64,000 nucleotides of DNA from Chloranthus sessilifolius (lineage: Eukaryota > Streptophyta > Magnoliopsida > Chloranthales > Chloranthaceae): assembly GCA_021018995.1 (NCBI GenBank), contig CM037591.1, positions 69,777,901 to 69,841,900 on the forward strand. The letters are read 5' to 3'. The notes beneath the pieces were generated by a model, which made no database searches, was not told where the DNA came from, and was given only the letters and a program-made list of their open reading frames with translations. This document shows, in pieces, positions 22,906 to 33,539 of the stretch; position 1 is the first letter of the stretch, and each line of letters begins with the position of its first letter. Position numbers and translations under genes: made by a program.

Positions 22906-23447
22906 CTATCTACGGCCTTCAAATTTAGGTCAATTGTTTGACCAACCCTATGATGGCACATCAGATAGGTGGGGTTCAATCACCAACATTGATAGTGATC
23001 TTTAGATCATCACCATCCATCTTACCTATAACGAGTGGATTATTTGGTGTGATTTATAATAATCAAAAGATGAGTACCCCTTAAGGGTTTTAGATTAATA
23101 GTTGGTACCCTTAGGGGGTGTCACACCTAAATTCAAATAATGGGGTGCCTCCTATGTTGGGATGCCACAATAATTAATTGGATGTTTTTTATCCTTTTTA
23201 AAGGTGTCGGCTTCTCGAGTTTGTATTTTGTGCCTCTTAGGGGTCGGGTTTTCGATTCAATATTCGAGTTAGGAAATCGATCCTCAGAATTTTGGATATT
23301 GGGTGCGTTTACCCAAAATGAAGGTGGATGGGTTAGAGGCCCCATCGTAGTCATCGACGATTTGATCAAGTCAAATATGTCAAAGCAAATTATATCCTTA
23401 TCGAAAGTCAACGGTTCAATGCCAGAAAAATTCAGGGTGTTAAAAAA
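22906..23447 (-). repeat. F solo LTR, right part (5' end on the minus strand)
   Basis: Continuation of F after D. Noncoding; opposing ORFs at 23133-23411 (-) and 23140-23454 (+) have no recognised content. Ends at GGGTGTTAAAAAA before the ACTAT duplication at 23448. Confidence 0.55.
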
Positions 23448-23452
23448 ACTAT

Positions 23453-25100
23453 GAATTTAAATGCCACTTTTATAGGGAGCACAATTGCATCTAGCGGATG
23501 CACAATTGCATTTAACTTCCTAAAGGTTTTCAGTGAAGTTAACTACAAACTTCCCATATTTTTGGGTTTTTTAAAATATTTTTTTTTTCAAAATTAAAAA
23601 TTCAAAATATAGATTTTTATATATTAATTACTCAGTCAATCATTATATGTTCATTATTTTTCAAAAAAATTTAAATCTTTTATCCTTAGCTTTCCATCAT
23701 CGTAATTATCCTCTATCAGAACTCAATAATTTTATTTCAGTATAGTGTAGACTGTGTGTGTATATCAGTGAAAAGTTTATTCATCATAGATTTTTCTAAA
23801 ATATAGTTTTTATAAAATATTTTCATCCAAACTCTCACTTGTTGGCATACTCTAAAAAATAATCGAACTTTTGGGTTCTCATAATATTGTATATATACAT
23901 ATGTAAATTTCATCGGACAATTAACTAAGAAGATAAATCTCATAAAAAAGATAATCAGTTATGTTCATATAACTTCTCCATTTATTCATAGTATCTATTT
24001 TATATATCTCTACTGGACTCATATTCTTGCAAATCGTAAATGATAAAGGTCTTTCCTTTGGCTTGTATTGGATTTTGGGTTTTCAAAATATTTTAAAGAA
24101 AAAGGTAAAGAGGATTCAAAATTATTTCTAAGAATTTAGCTCTTCCTTCTCTTTTTCTACTATATTTTTTTTTAGCTTTAGTAAGTATCCTTATTTTGGA
24201 TAACTTCTTCCAATTTCTTTTTTAGTATAAATTCCATTTTTCTTTTCAGGTTAGAAGCTTTTTGCTTCTTTTTTTTTTTCATGGAATCGTCTTTTTAATG
24301 ATTTCTTCTATTTCTTTTTTTCTTATATTTTCATACGATTGTATTTCTTCTTACTTGTACCCTCTTCAGCAGATCTTTTATTTGTTAAACATATACTCCT
24401 TTCACTCCCTCTTCTTTCCTTCTTTTACATTCTAAACTCTTAGAAATTGTAAGGGTCAGAGGTAGAAAGTTTTGGGCAGTAATATAGTTAAAGTTTTATA
24501 AAATTTTGGTACAAAGAAATTTAATTTTTTAGGCTTCTAATATGGGTTCAAAGGGTCAAATATTCTTGGATTTTTGGCTTTTTGGCTCTGGTTTAACAAA
24601 AGATGGCCTTTGGTCATTTTCACAATTTAGATAGATGTCTTATTGCTTTCATATATTTAATAGATAGTTCTAAATAAATAAATCATCATATTTACAGAAT
24701 ATCTTGATTATAAGTTCAGCATTATGAGATTTCAAATAGTAGTGAAGTTTAAAGAAAATTTAGCATGAATAAAAACAATCTCTCTTTCTCAAAATAAAGG
24801 AGGAAATAGGCTCTATAGCTCACTGGTTATATAATTTTGAAACTATAATATAAAATATTTACAGTTCAAATCAATCATATAGTTTCAAACATTTATTTGA
24901 AACAGTATTCTAGAGATGCTTTACTTTGAATTGTAACTATTTTTATTTTGATTTTTGAACTACTACTATGATGGATTGCTAAGAATTTTGGATTTTCATA
25001 TTTTTTCTACCATAATTTCCATATAGTGATTAACTTTCTTAATAAAGTAAAAAAACTCTTAAAAAAAGCTATACTAATATATTCTATTTTTTAAAATCGA
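23453..25100 (-). other. Element A 3' noncoding region
   Basis: AT-rich, no ORF. It resumes element A after F, starting with AAATGCCACTTTTATAGGGAGCAC, which aligns with 36651 onward in C. It is homologous to 1-1552 in B. All three copies end at an internal polypurine box. A copy of the A motif (AATCGTAA) is near 24037. Confidence 0.75.
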
Positions 25101-25104
25101 TATG

Positions 25105-25139
25105 TATCCCCCTCAAACTTGAATAGGACAATGTCCTCA
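25105..25139 (-). promoter_or_regulatory. Internal polypurine box of element A
   Basis: Minus strand TGAGGACATTGT (25139-25128), then CAAGTTTGAGGGGGAT (25121-25106). The G-tract resembles the terminal polypurine tract (AAGTTTGGGGG) but lies 1.65 kb further 5'. Equivalent boxes are at 32073-32106 (B) and 38170-38202 (C). It could be a second plus-strand primer; that is inference. Confidence 0.6.
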
Positions 25140-25469
25140 TTGTGCAAAACAGGGGACACACAAAAAAATATTACCTTAATGGTGTTGGATTAGTTACCAG
25201 GTTTATAATCTACAAAAAGAATAAAAAATCTTCCCCCAAACTTAGGAGAAAAATACTACAGATTTTATAGAATCTAAAAAGTTAGATGTTAGTAGCATTG
25301 TTAGTAAATTAGTTAAAAAGAAAACTTTATATATATGAACTAATATTTATAATAATAAAAAAAAATATTCCAAAATTTTTAAAATTTTCTACCTGTGAGA
25401 TTTCAATATTCTAGATTTTTCTGTCACTCACTTGAAGATGATGGGTAAGGTACAATTGAGATACTTGGT

Positions 25470-27350
25470 CGAGCTGGTTCTTGTAAGGCCAATCATGGAG
25501 AATGACTGCTGGACAATTCTTCATTAGAGTCTATCATTACGGTCGTGGAACAATCAGAATTTTCCTCTGCCACAAGTGCTGGTGTTGGTTCTTTGTCAGC
25601 AGCTTTATATAAGACAAAGATGTCTTCTTTCTCCACTATTAATGCTTCATATTTTTCCTTTAATGTTCTCAGCTCTGTATTCCTTATTTTTTATTCTCTC
25701 TAGAGTTGACAAATGACAGTATACTTGGCATCATTTTCATCCCTTAGCTGATCATAAATAGCCTTCTCTTTGTTACTGTGACCCAGAATTCCTTTACGAT
25801 GGACTCAATCTTTTCCTTTTGTTCAGCACAAGTAAGAATCAGGGATTCTTTTTCCTCTTGTTGTTTAACTGATTTCCCTTTTTCTCTTGTAAGTTCCTAA
25901 GTCTTTTCATTCAATAAGTTATTCAAGGTCTGTTCATATTCCTTATGGGCCTTTTCTCGTGTTGTTTCTCTGAAAACTAGATCTACTATAAATTCTCCAT
26001 ATTGTTCAGTCAGCTCAGCAATTTTATCTTGATATGCTTTTCTCTCAGCCTCCCATGCCTGTTGATTGTTCCTTAGTGCATTATTTTGGGTCAGTAGCTC
26101 GGCTTTCTGTGCTTGGGAGGCTGCAGTGGCTTCCTGGATTCTTCTATTTGCGTCATCAGCCCATTATGCATGTTGCTCTCTTACGATTTGTCTCTTCAAA
26201 TTTTTAGCTATTTCATGTCTTTCTTGAGCAATGGGCATAACTTCGATGACTCTATTTCTTAATCTTGTAAATTCTTCCACTAATTTGCTCATAGCTCTTG
26301 GCACTGGCACTAGATTTGGTGCGTTGGTGCTCTGCCATTGTTCTACTCCTGTCAGTCTTCTCTCCAGGTTAGTTAGTGTTTCGAAGAAAGTTTGTGCTGA
26401 TGTAGTTGTGACTGGAGGAGATATTCCTTGGGTTATTAACTCGACCCACTCTTGGAGTCTCAATTCTTGGTCCTTCCGCTGCAGTGTTAAATATTGGAGT
26501 CTGCTCTATAACCTCCAGAGTTGTTGGTGGAATGATAGACTCTGCCTGATCAAGAATATGGCTAGAAGTAGCTAACTCATCAATTTGCTCCTCTCTGAGG
26601 AGTGGTTTCTTCAGCAGCTTCTATGTTGGGGTTCTCTGCTGGGTAGCTTGCATCTGGTGCTGAAATACATGGATTCTTAGGCTTTGCTTCTGTGGTACTA
26701 GGAAATGTACTTGCCTCTGTTAAAGGGGGTAAAACAGGCCTTATTGGTGAATTCAAAGTAGGGTCATGCAGACTGGTTTGGTCTGTAACTGGTATTCTTT
26801 CCTCAGGTACTCTCTCTGTTACTGGGGAGCTTCTCTTTGCCTTTTCAAGGGGTGGAGTAGAAGCACTCACACCTTCTTCCATTACCACTGCTTCAGTGGC
26901 CTCAAATTCTGTTGTCTATTCTATGACAGTTTCTAACTGTACTTGGGTGGTTTCTAGTTTAGATAAAACCTCCTTTGGTTGTGCCGAAATAAGGATCTTT
27001 TTTTTATTCGCGGCACTTAAAGTTCTCCGATAAGTCTGAGGTGTCAAGCTCTCATTGCTACGGGGCAATACTTTTTCCTTGGGATCAATATTGTATCCCA
27101 CATTTACCAACAGATTTATAATTAACCCACCAAAGGGTAGATATAATTTACTTGTTTGATATTTCTTCAAAGGCAACTTCTCCCTTACTGTATTCATTAC
27201 CTCCAAAAGGTAAGAAGGAATATCAAACCAATAATGGTGTGCCATTAGGTATAGGGCTTTTATAAAAAGGGCTCTGCACTGGGTCCCATGTCCCGTGGGG
27301 TAAACAGTTTTGTGGATTAAAACATCAAAAAAGTGAAGGGATAAGTTCCG
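25470..27350 (-). pseudogene. Element A env-like ORF, C-terminal part (frameshifted)
   Basis: After a frameshift near 27350 the protein continues leftward. 27245-26916 completes the domain (HHYWFDIPSYLLEVMN, LPFGGLIINLLVNVGY). 26888-26580 is a Pro/Glu/Ser-rich spacer. 26463-26164 is helical with FETLTNLERRLTGVEQW. A charged coiled-coil-like tail runs to about 25470 (phrases such as AYQDKIAELTEQYGEF). Two or more frameshifts and stops break it. Its place just before the internal polypurine box matches the env-like position of Athila elements. No membrane segment or signal peptide was seen, so an envelope role is not supported by the sequence itself. Confidence 0.6.
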
Positions 27351-27355
27351 TTCCT

Positions 27356-28072
27356 CTAAGTCTTTATGGAGAAAAAAGATTTATCATTAGGTGGTTTGTC
27401 TAGCAAATCTGTGGCCATTTGAATAAAATCTTGCAGGGTCTCAGGTGAAAGTCTAAGGATATTCGCTTCAGGAGTGCCAGATGACAGCCAATGTCTTTCT
27501 AGAGGTACATTCATCACCCCAGCAACCATTGCTTTTATAATTGAAATTAGAAATCCATCAATAGTTGTTGACAAAGTTAGGAGTGGTCCCTTGCTGCTAT
27601 TGCTCATATTTGCATAAAATAGCCTTACTAATCTAGAGTAGACTTGAGCAACTCTAGGCTCTAGAAAATAATGGAGCCCTGCATCCTTAAAATACTTTAT
27701 TGCCTCTCCCCCCATTTCTAATTTTTCCAAGGCATCAACGTCCAGTGCGACCTTGGCTCCCACGATGTGCTGCTTGATTGAAGTAGGGAGTTTATCTGCT
27801 AGTATATCAAAGGACGCTGGCTTTTTGCCTTTATCTAATTTGGGTCCCATTTTTGGGTCAAATATCGAATCTTTCTCAGTTGTGTCTGTGGGACCTTCTC
27901 TAATAACTACCCCTAAAGATTTGGTTTTCTTCTTGAAAGGGCCTGTTGCTTTTGATTTAACTTTAATAGCAACAGACCATGCAATATGATGAATGATTGG
28001 GGTGTTATCAGAACTGTTACCTTTCTCATCTTCCTCATCTTTCCTTTGTCGTTTTCCCTGTTCGTTCTTCAT
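27356..28072 (-). CDS. Element A env-like / plant transposon-protein ORF, N-terminal part
   Basis: Open for 238 residues. The first 60 are Lys/Glu-rich and basic (QGKRQRKDEEDEKG, then KKKTKSLG), compatible with a nuclear or RNA-binding segment. From about residue 95 it reads DILADKLPTSIKQHI, then RLVRLFYANM and a WLSSGTPEANILRLSPETLQ block. This matches my knowledge of the conserved plant 'putative transposon protein' domain found in the env-like ORFs of Athila-type elements. The function is unknown. It is directly followed, in another frame, by the rest of the domain. Upstream is a motif-bearing noncoding stretch and then gag; there is no pol between them. Confidence 0.65.
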   Translation of the reverse strand: MKNEQGKRQRKDEEDEKGNSSDNTPIIHHIAWSVAIKVKSKATGPFKKKTKSLGVVIREGPTDTTEKDSIFDPKMGPKLDKGKKPASFDILADKLPTSIKQHIVGAKVALDVDALEKLEMGGEAIKYFKDAGLHYFLEPRVAQVYSRLVRLFYANMSNSSKGPLLTLSTTIDGFLISIIKAMVAGVMNVPLERHWLSSGTPEANILRLSPETLQDFIQMATDLLDKPPNDKSFFSIKT

Positions 28073-28439
28073 TACCCCCCTTTTTTCTGTAAAAGAAAAT
28101 CAACACTATTAATCAAACTTTAAATACCAAGTATTGAATAAACAACCCATGTAAATACCTTTTCATTTAAAAATCATTCCCTTACCTTGTTGACGATTGA
28201 AACCCAAATTTGAATTTATGCGATAAAATGCTCGTAAGGTTCTCTCAAAATAATACGAAAGGCAGAAGGGGATTTTTATGAAAATGTATGGTTGGATTGG
28301 GTAACATAACGGTTAAGATTATAAGGGATTTGAAAAAGAGAGGGAAGTTAGGAGAGAAAAATAGAAGGGTTTTGAAAATACGACCGACATATCCCCTTTT
28401 TAAGAATATATGGGTCATGTTTTCAACGATGACCTACTA

Positions 28440-28690
28440 AGCCGATCATTACTCAAATTTACCTAGAATCGTAAGTTGATTCTAGCATTCAATGAGTTAA
28501 AAATTTTAATTGCTGCGTTTCTGTTTAGACACACTCACGATCAATCGTAAATCCATACGATTGTTCGTTATAACAGATAGTAAGTATAAATTATAATCTA
28601 TCATTTTTCAACGATTTAGGTTGTAATATGATACTCTAAAGAAAAAGAGAAAATGAAATAGTTTACATATTTTACAATTAGTGTTATGGA
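28440..28690. repeat. Dyad-motif region (ATCGTAA type) between gag and the env-like ORF in A
   Basis: Inverted copies at 28464-28483 (AATCGTAAGTTGATT) and 28542-28563 (AATCGTAA...TACGATT), and a half-site near 28610. This is the same motif as in A's LTRs. It occupies the slot where C has its TTCGATAGG array. Confidence 0.65.
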
Positions 28691-28699
28691 TGAGTCGAT

Positions 28700-30070
28700 A
28701 GCTCATCGATCCATGAGGGTCTTTTAATTTGTATTATGGGGAGCAGCTGTCTCCCCCAGGAAAGCTTGGCCTCTAGGATTGTTTACAGGATGTGTAGGTA
28801 ATTGGCCACTTTCTCTCTTTGCCACTTACAAAGCTAGTTGTCCAATCTGGCTTTCCAGCTTTGTGACAGACTGAATATGTGAATTAAGGGTCTGAGAGAA
28901 TTGAGCAAGTTGGTACAAATCTTTTGAATGCTGGTGCGACTGTTGTTGCAAATCTTAAAGGATTTGAACAATCATAGTATCAGACATATTGCTCTGTGGT
29001 CTAATCTGGGGTTGTGTTGCATGTATTTGGGGTCTCTGGTGAAAACTTAGGTCTGGGGAAATCGAGATTGCACAACTATTGGTGTTAGTTGTGCTCCCAT
29101 AGTGGAACCGTAGTTAAATCTTGGATGATTTCTCCATGACGTATTGTAGGTATTCCCATAATCTCCCCTCTGAAAAGCCGTTACTTGTTCCGTTTCCACC
29201 ATCTCTTAGTATTGTGGCGCAGTAGAGTTTTCAGTATATGTGTGAGTCTGGCAATTGGAATGGTTTGCCGCTAGTCTATCCAGAGTGTTTGGACTAGAAC
29301 TCATGAGTGTGGCAATTTTCTGCTCAAAGGCTAAAACTTTTGTACTCATGTCATCCTCAATTTTCACTTTGTCCTTATTGATCTTATTCTTGTGAGCCGG
29401 GTACAACGAGCAATATTTGGATCAGTTTGCAGTAAAGCCTATTTTTGCTTTGAAGTGTTGGCCAATTTCTCGAATAAATTCCAAGTCCGCTAACCATTTT
29501 GAGCCATGAAGGCTCCTCCACTTACGTCATCGACTGTGGACTGGCTATTCTCAGTCAATCCTTAGTAGAAACTTTATGCTATAGACCAATTTGACACCTC
29601 GTGATGAGGGCATTTCCTTAGTAAATCCTTCATCTATTACCAACTCTCATGAAATAATTCTCCGGGCTTTTGCCTGAAGCCTTAAATTGCTTGGCGAATT
29701 TGATTTGTTCTACCAATTGGAAAGTATTCGCCCAAAAATTTGGACTGTAAATCTTCTCAAGTGATTATACTTTTGGCAGGTAGTGAAACTAACCATGCCA
29801 TGCCCTATCTTTGCGAGAAAAATAGAATAGACGTAGTCTTATGGCTTCTTTATTGGTCATGATTTGTAGCATTGTGCAAAGTTCTATGAAGTCACTCAGA
29901 TGTTGGTAGGGATCTTCCCTATCAAGCCCATAAAAAGTAGTTAGATTTTGAAGTGTGTGGGGCTTGATTTCATAGTTTTGACCTTTAGCTTCCTCTAGTA
30001 TAACTATACAAGAGGGCTCAGTCAAAGCTATAGGGCTGAAATGCGCTTCTATTGAAAGCTCGTCAACCAT
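28700..30070 (-). pseudogene. Element A gag, decayed (Athila type)
   Basis: Begins MVDELSIEAHFSPIAL at 30070. 30070-29789 covers the N-terminal gag part, with LTTFYGLDREDPYQHLSDF and IRLRLFYFSRKDRAW. Further left, broken frames give LRKCPHHEV, GGAFMAQN and 29406-29206 (MSTKVLAFEQKIATLM). A TYNTSWRNHPRFNYG segment lies near 29100. The same blocks, better preserved, occur in C's gag (61943-60300). Many stops. No zinc knuckle is recognisable. The sequence passes straight into noncoding DNA without protease. Confidence 0.75.
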
Positions 30071-30457
30071 GGTTTGAGGATCTCTTGTAGAGGATCAATT
30101 TAATGTGAGTCTGTGCAAGAGAGTCCGCTCAATTTTTGGGTCATATTCAAAATAGTCTAGACTTCTAGACCGGGTATGATGCATACACCAAAAAATCAAA
30201 AAAAGAAATTGTATATATAATCTTTTATATAATTTTTATTTTAGAAGAGCAGGGAGAGAGAACAAATCTAGGCCTTTGGCATCTCTGATCAAGGGAAGTT
30301 GAAACCTCGATTTGTTTATTCCGAATAAACCTGCAAAAGAGTAAGAAGTGATCAAAGAAAAATAAAAAGATAAAGAAATATAAAATGAGAAAGATAAATA
30401 TTGGTTTTTAAAAGAATAAAAATATTAGATAAAATAGAAATAAAGATAAATTCCGCT
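30071..30457 (-). other. Element A 5' leader
   Basis: Short untranslated region between primer site and gag, AT-rich. No dyads noticed here, unlike the D and E leaders. Confidence 0.5.
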
Positions 30458-30475
30458 TCTTTGGCAACGACCCCA
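30458..30475 (-). promoter_or_regulatory. Element A primer-binding site (tRNA-Asp-like)
   Basis: Minus strand TGGGGTCGTTGCCAAAGA, six bases inside the LTR, resembles the Athila site TGGCGCCGTTGCCGGGGA (13 of 18 identical). Differences suggest decay. Confidence 0.65.
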
Positions 30476-30481
30476 AAAACT

Positions 30482-32058
30482 TGATCGTGCTTTTTATATG
30501 TATTAAAATTATGTTAAATTCAAGCCTTAACTTATTGCAACTACACAATGGAAATTATAGTACTAGCATAGGATCGTTCCCACGAGGATGTTTGTTTATC
30601 TATTTATCTCTGATTTATATCTTCTATTTAAATCCTTATTTTAAAAACTTCTATTTGTCTTTAAGATCTAATCTACTGGAGAAATATGAATAAAAGAATG
30701 GTTTCTTAATCTAAAGTGCATAAAATAAATCCTAAATCCTCCTTCTTCTGATTGAGGTCGTCAATCCCAATCTTCAGCTATCGGATATTTATGAATTTAA
30801 ATAGTACAGTTACACCATATCTCTAGTCTCCTAGCATTGGTCGTCAATTAAGTCTAAGATCCTATCAATATAGATTTAATCTAATCAACAATTTCCTAAA
30901 ATCTGTGCGTCAATCAAACCTTAGAAAATTGGAGATAGAAAAGTAAAAACCGTTACACTAATCTGTAAATTCTAACCTGAGTCATCAATTCAAATCAAAA
31001 CATGGAAATGTTTACAAAGCTGGAAATAAAAGAAAATAAAATCTAACTAGAAAGCAAAGTAAAATATATCCTTCACCCCTCAGCCGCAGTTGTCAATTAC
31101 TTCTGAGAAACTATAGATATCTTCACTAATCTTCAGCACTCAATTGCAGTCATCAATTGCTCTTGAGAAACCTCTGATATCTAATCTATTCTAACTATTT
31201 TACACTACTAATCAGAAGAAAATCTAACATCAGACGTCAATTGATGCTGAAATTCTTCGATGCTGATTCCTATATCAAGCCCTCTTATTTATAGATCATA
31301 AGGGATCAGTTTACAAAGACTTCTAATTCTAATAAAAGAAACTACTAAAGATAAAAATATCCTAATATAACTCTAATTCCTAATTTTATTATTTTCCTTG
31401 CTTTCTTTAGTTGATGCGCTTCTAAAAGGTTCTTTAATCTTTCTCAACAGAGTCCTTCAGAGTATATCTTCATCAATCTTCTCAGATCCGTGGTTCACCA
31501 AACTTCTAATTTCAGAGATCTTCTAATTTTGTTCATGGTGGTGATAGCTCTCACTCATGTGATCAGCAGCAGCAGATATAGTGGCTGGAAAGCTTTACAC
31601 AATCTTAAATTACATTTGTCTCTTCTTTTCCTAGAAAATCGTAAACCATGATTTTCTCTTCTTTCATAGCTTTCATACTGGACTTGGTATTTGGATGTTT
31701 TTTTGTTACAAACGATTGCTTTTCTCTTCTGTATCGTCTTTACTCTTTTATCGCTTTTGAAGAATCATCTTTTTAAAGAGTCATAAAATTACGATTTCTT
31801 ATTTCTTTCTTCTTTTTACTTCAGCAGTAGCGCAAAATCGTTAAATACAATTTCTCAGCTTTCTTGTATTGGCGAATCATCTTTACATGCTCAATCGTCA
31901 TTCTTACTGCTATTTGAGCACTTTGATGAATATTAACACTTAGGCTCTCTTTTATTATTTATCTTTAATATCTGCACATCAGTAACTTATTAGTAGAAAA
32001 CTAAAGTCTAGCATCACTAAGTTAAGAGTGATAAAATAGTAAATTATGTGACTGATCA
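30482..32058 (-). repeat. Element A 5' LTR
   Basis: Partner of 1553-3121. TATAAATA at 31286-31293. Dyads near 31597-31622, 31633-31659 and 31750-31870. Ends TGATC...GATCA. Confidence 0.9.
31286..31293 (-). promoter_or_regulatory. TATA box of element A 5' LTR
   Basis: Minus-strand TATAAATA. Transcription would run leftward into gag. Confidence 0.6.
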
Positions 32059-32063
32059 TACAT
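32059..32063. repeat. Target-site duplication TACAT of element A, right copy
   Basis: Identical to 1548-1552. Confidence 0.9.
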
Positions 32064-32072
32064 AAAAAGGTG

Positions 32073-32106
32073 TATCCCCCAGAACTAAAATATGACAATG
32101 TCCTCA
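32073..32106 (-). promoter_or_regulatory. Internal polypurine box of element B
   Basis: TGAGGACATTGT on the minus strand (32106-32095), followed by TTTTAGTTCTGGGGGATA (32090-32073). The junction with A's TACAT lies 10 bp away, so A inserted right beside this box. Confidence 0.55.
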
Positions 32107-32859
32107 ATATTTTCCAAAAATAGGGGATCCTCGAAATATTACCTAATATACTGTGTGTACCGGTCTCAAAATTTGTAGAAATAGTAAAAAATCTCCCCCT
32201 AATAGAGAGAAATCACATCTGTTGTAAATCACACAAAAAGATTATCATCAAGAGAGAAAAAATTAGAAATAATAAAAATAATCAAAAGAGATGTTTATAT
32301 ATTGAACGAAATATTTATAGGGCTCATGAATAATAATGCTTACATAAAAGATTAAACCTAGGGAAAATCTAGACACACTCTAACTACGACTCTGGCAGCA
32401 CTCGCCTGAGGCCAAAGATTTCTTCGATAAAGATCAGCCCTTGGCTTTTAAGTATCTTTAATCAGAGTCTTATCTCCCTCCTCCTTTAGAAACTATCCAC
32501 ACCTTGGCGAAGTCTCACCCCCTGTATTCCAGAGGTCTCCCCTAAACAAAGCACATAACACACTTCCTGTGGAGAAATGCAGTGCACTCAGAGAAGTGCT
32601 TTGAAGAGTGGGAAGTGAACACACCGCAATCCTCTCACAACCTATACTACTCCCCTGTGAAAACTATGTGAAGAGAATGTAACTCATGCAAGGGACAGGA
32701 TGAGCAATGGAGAGGGGTGGCCAAGAAAATAAGGAAGAGATGTGAGGTGACATTGGAAGTTGCAACCCACCATCATCATAAAGGAACTCGCACTCAGGGA
32801 GGGTTGTAATGGTGTAAAGGTTAGAAAGTGGGGGAAGATGGGCCATAGGAAAGGGATTT

Positions 32860-33090
32860 CAAATTTGGGTTAGGTTTAGGAAAAAGGGGTTTTATGATGG
32901 ACAATTCAACATCAAGTATGGGTTGTTGGTGTTTCAGCTTTTCTAATTTCTTTGTGGCTGCCAAATGCTCAGCCCTTCCTTTCTCAAGAGCACGATCAAG
33001 TCTTTTGTTGAGTTTGTCGTGGTATGTTTCTTTCTTTGTAGGGTTTAGGGTTAAGACAGAAGAAGAAGTAAGGTTTTAGAATGGTAAAGG
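32860..33090 (-). pseudogene. Short charged reading frame in element B's accessory slot
   Basis: Minus-strand translation gives LNKRLDRALEKGRAEHLA and TKKLEKLKHQQP, helix-forming and charged, without a clean start. It lies in the slot between the motif region and the internal polypurine box that holds the env-like ORF in A and a 78-residue ORF in C. No homology claimed. Confidence 0.3.
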
Positions 33091-33295
33091 TTTGTGGAAG
33101 GGTATGGATTATATGGAAGATGCTAGAGCTATGAACCATCACTTCGAGTTAAGTGTTGAAGTGTAGGCATTTAAGCTCGGGTAGTTGGCAAGTGGCAATA
33201 TTGAATGTGATGCTTGTCTGTTTCCTCTATAATTTAAGTGGGTTCAACATCCAATGTAACCTATAAGACTAGTCACTAGATTCACCTATTCCCTA

Positions 33296-33480
33296 GAATT
33301 GTCATTTACGATTCTAGAGAGCACTATTGAGACTCTGTGACACTTCGATTCGTAGTCGTTACGATTCGATTTTAACAAATCATGAAAGATCATAAATATA
33401 TACGTTCAAGTGTGATTGTATTACATCAGAAAGGTCCGTACAATCAAATGTGTTTCAGTACGTCTTAGATCGTAGGGTCT
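33296..33480. repeat. ATCGTAA-type motif cluster in B
   Basis: 33296-33314 (GAATTGTCATTTACGATTC) and 33346-33368 (CGATTCG and GTTACGATTCG), with further half-sites to about 33480 (GATCGTAGG). Matches the cluster at 28440-28690 in position and motif. Confidence 0.6.
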
Positions 33481-33539
33481 CTGAGTCTTCCTACTTTACA
33501 AACAAAATCAAATATTGCACATATATTACAAAGGTTTGC

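Larger units (their letters stand above)
3176..23447 (-). mobile_element. F: probable solo LTR of a Del/Tekay-like element, split by element D
   Basis: The insertion consists of 3176-6549 plus 22906-23447, about 3.9 kb without D. No sequence in it occurs twice, and no gag or pol is present, so a solo LTR is the simplest reading. On the minus strand it begins with TAACACCCTGAATTTTTC after a run of T. That resembles the TGTAACACCC starts common in chromovirus (Del/Tekay) LTRs, whose length is also often several kb. The termini do not show canonical TG...CA, so they may be mutated. A minus-strand TATAAAG lies at 5994-6000. The family assignment is inference. Confidence 0.55.
1553..32058 (-). mobile_element. 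Element A: pol-less Athila-like LTR retrotransposon, interrupted by F and D
   Basis: Two LTRs (1553-3121 and 30482-32058) with inverted ends TGATC...GATCA bound the element. TACAT flanks both ends. Reading the minus strand: 5' LTR, primer site at 30458-30475, decayed gag (30070-28700), dyad-motif region (28690-28440), env-like ORF (28072-25470), internal polypurine box (25105-25121), noncoding 25100-23453, terminal polypurine tract (3122-3137), 3' LTR. No protease, RT or integrase is present. About 20.3 kb of the span (3176-23447) is the nested solo LTR F with element D inside it. Without the insertions A is about 10.2 kb. Confidence 0.88.

Noticed and set aside
23133..23454. Opposing ORFs of about 100 residues as a gene
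   Set aside because: They overlap on opposite strands within the solo LTR F and show no family features.
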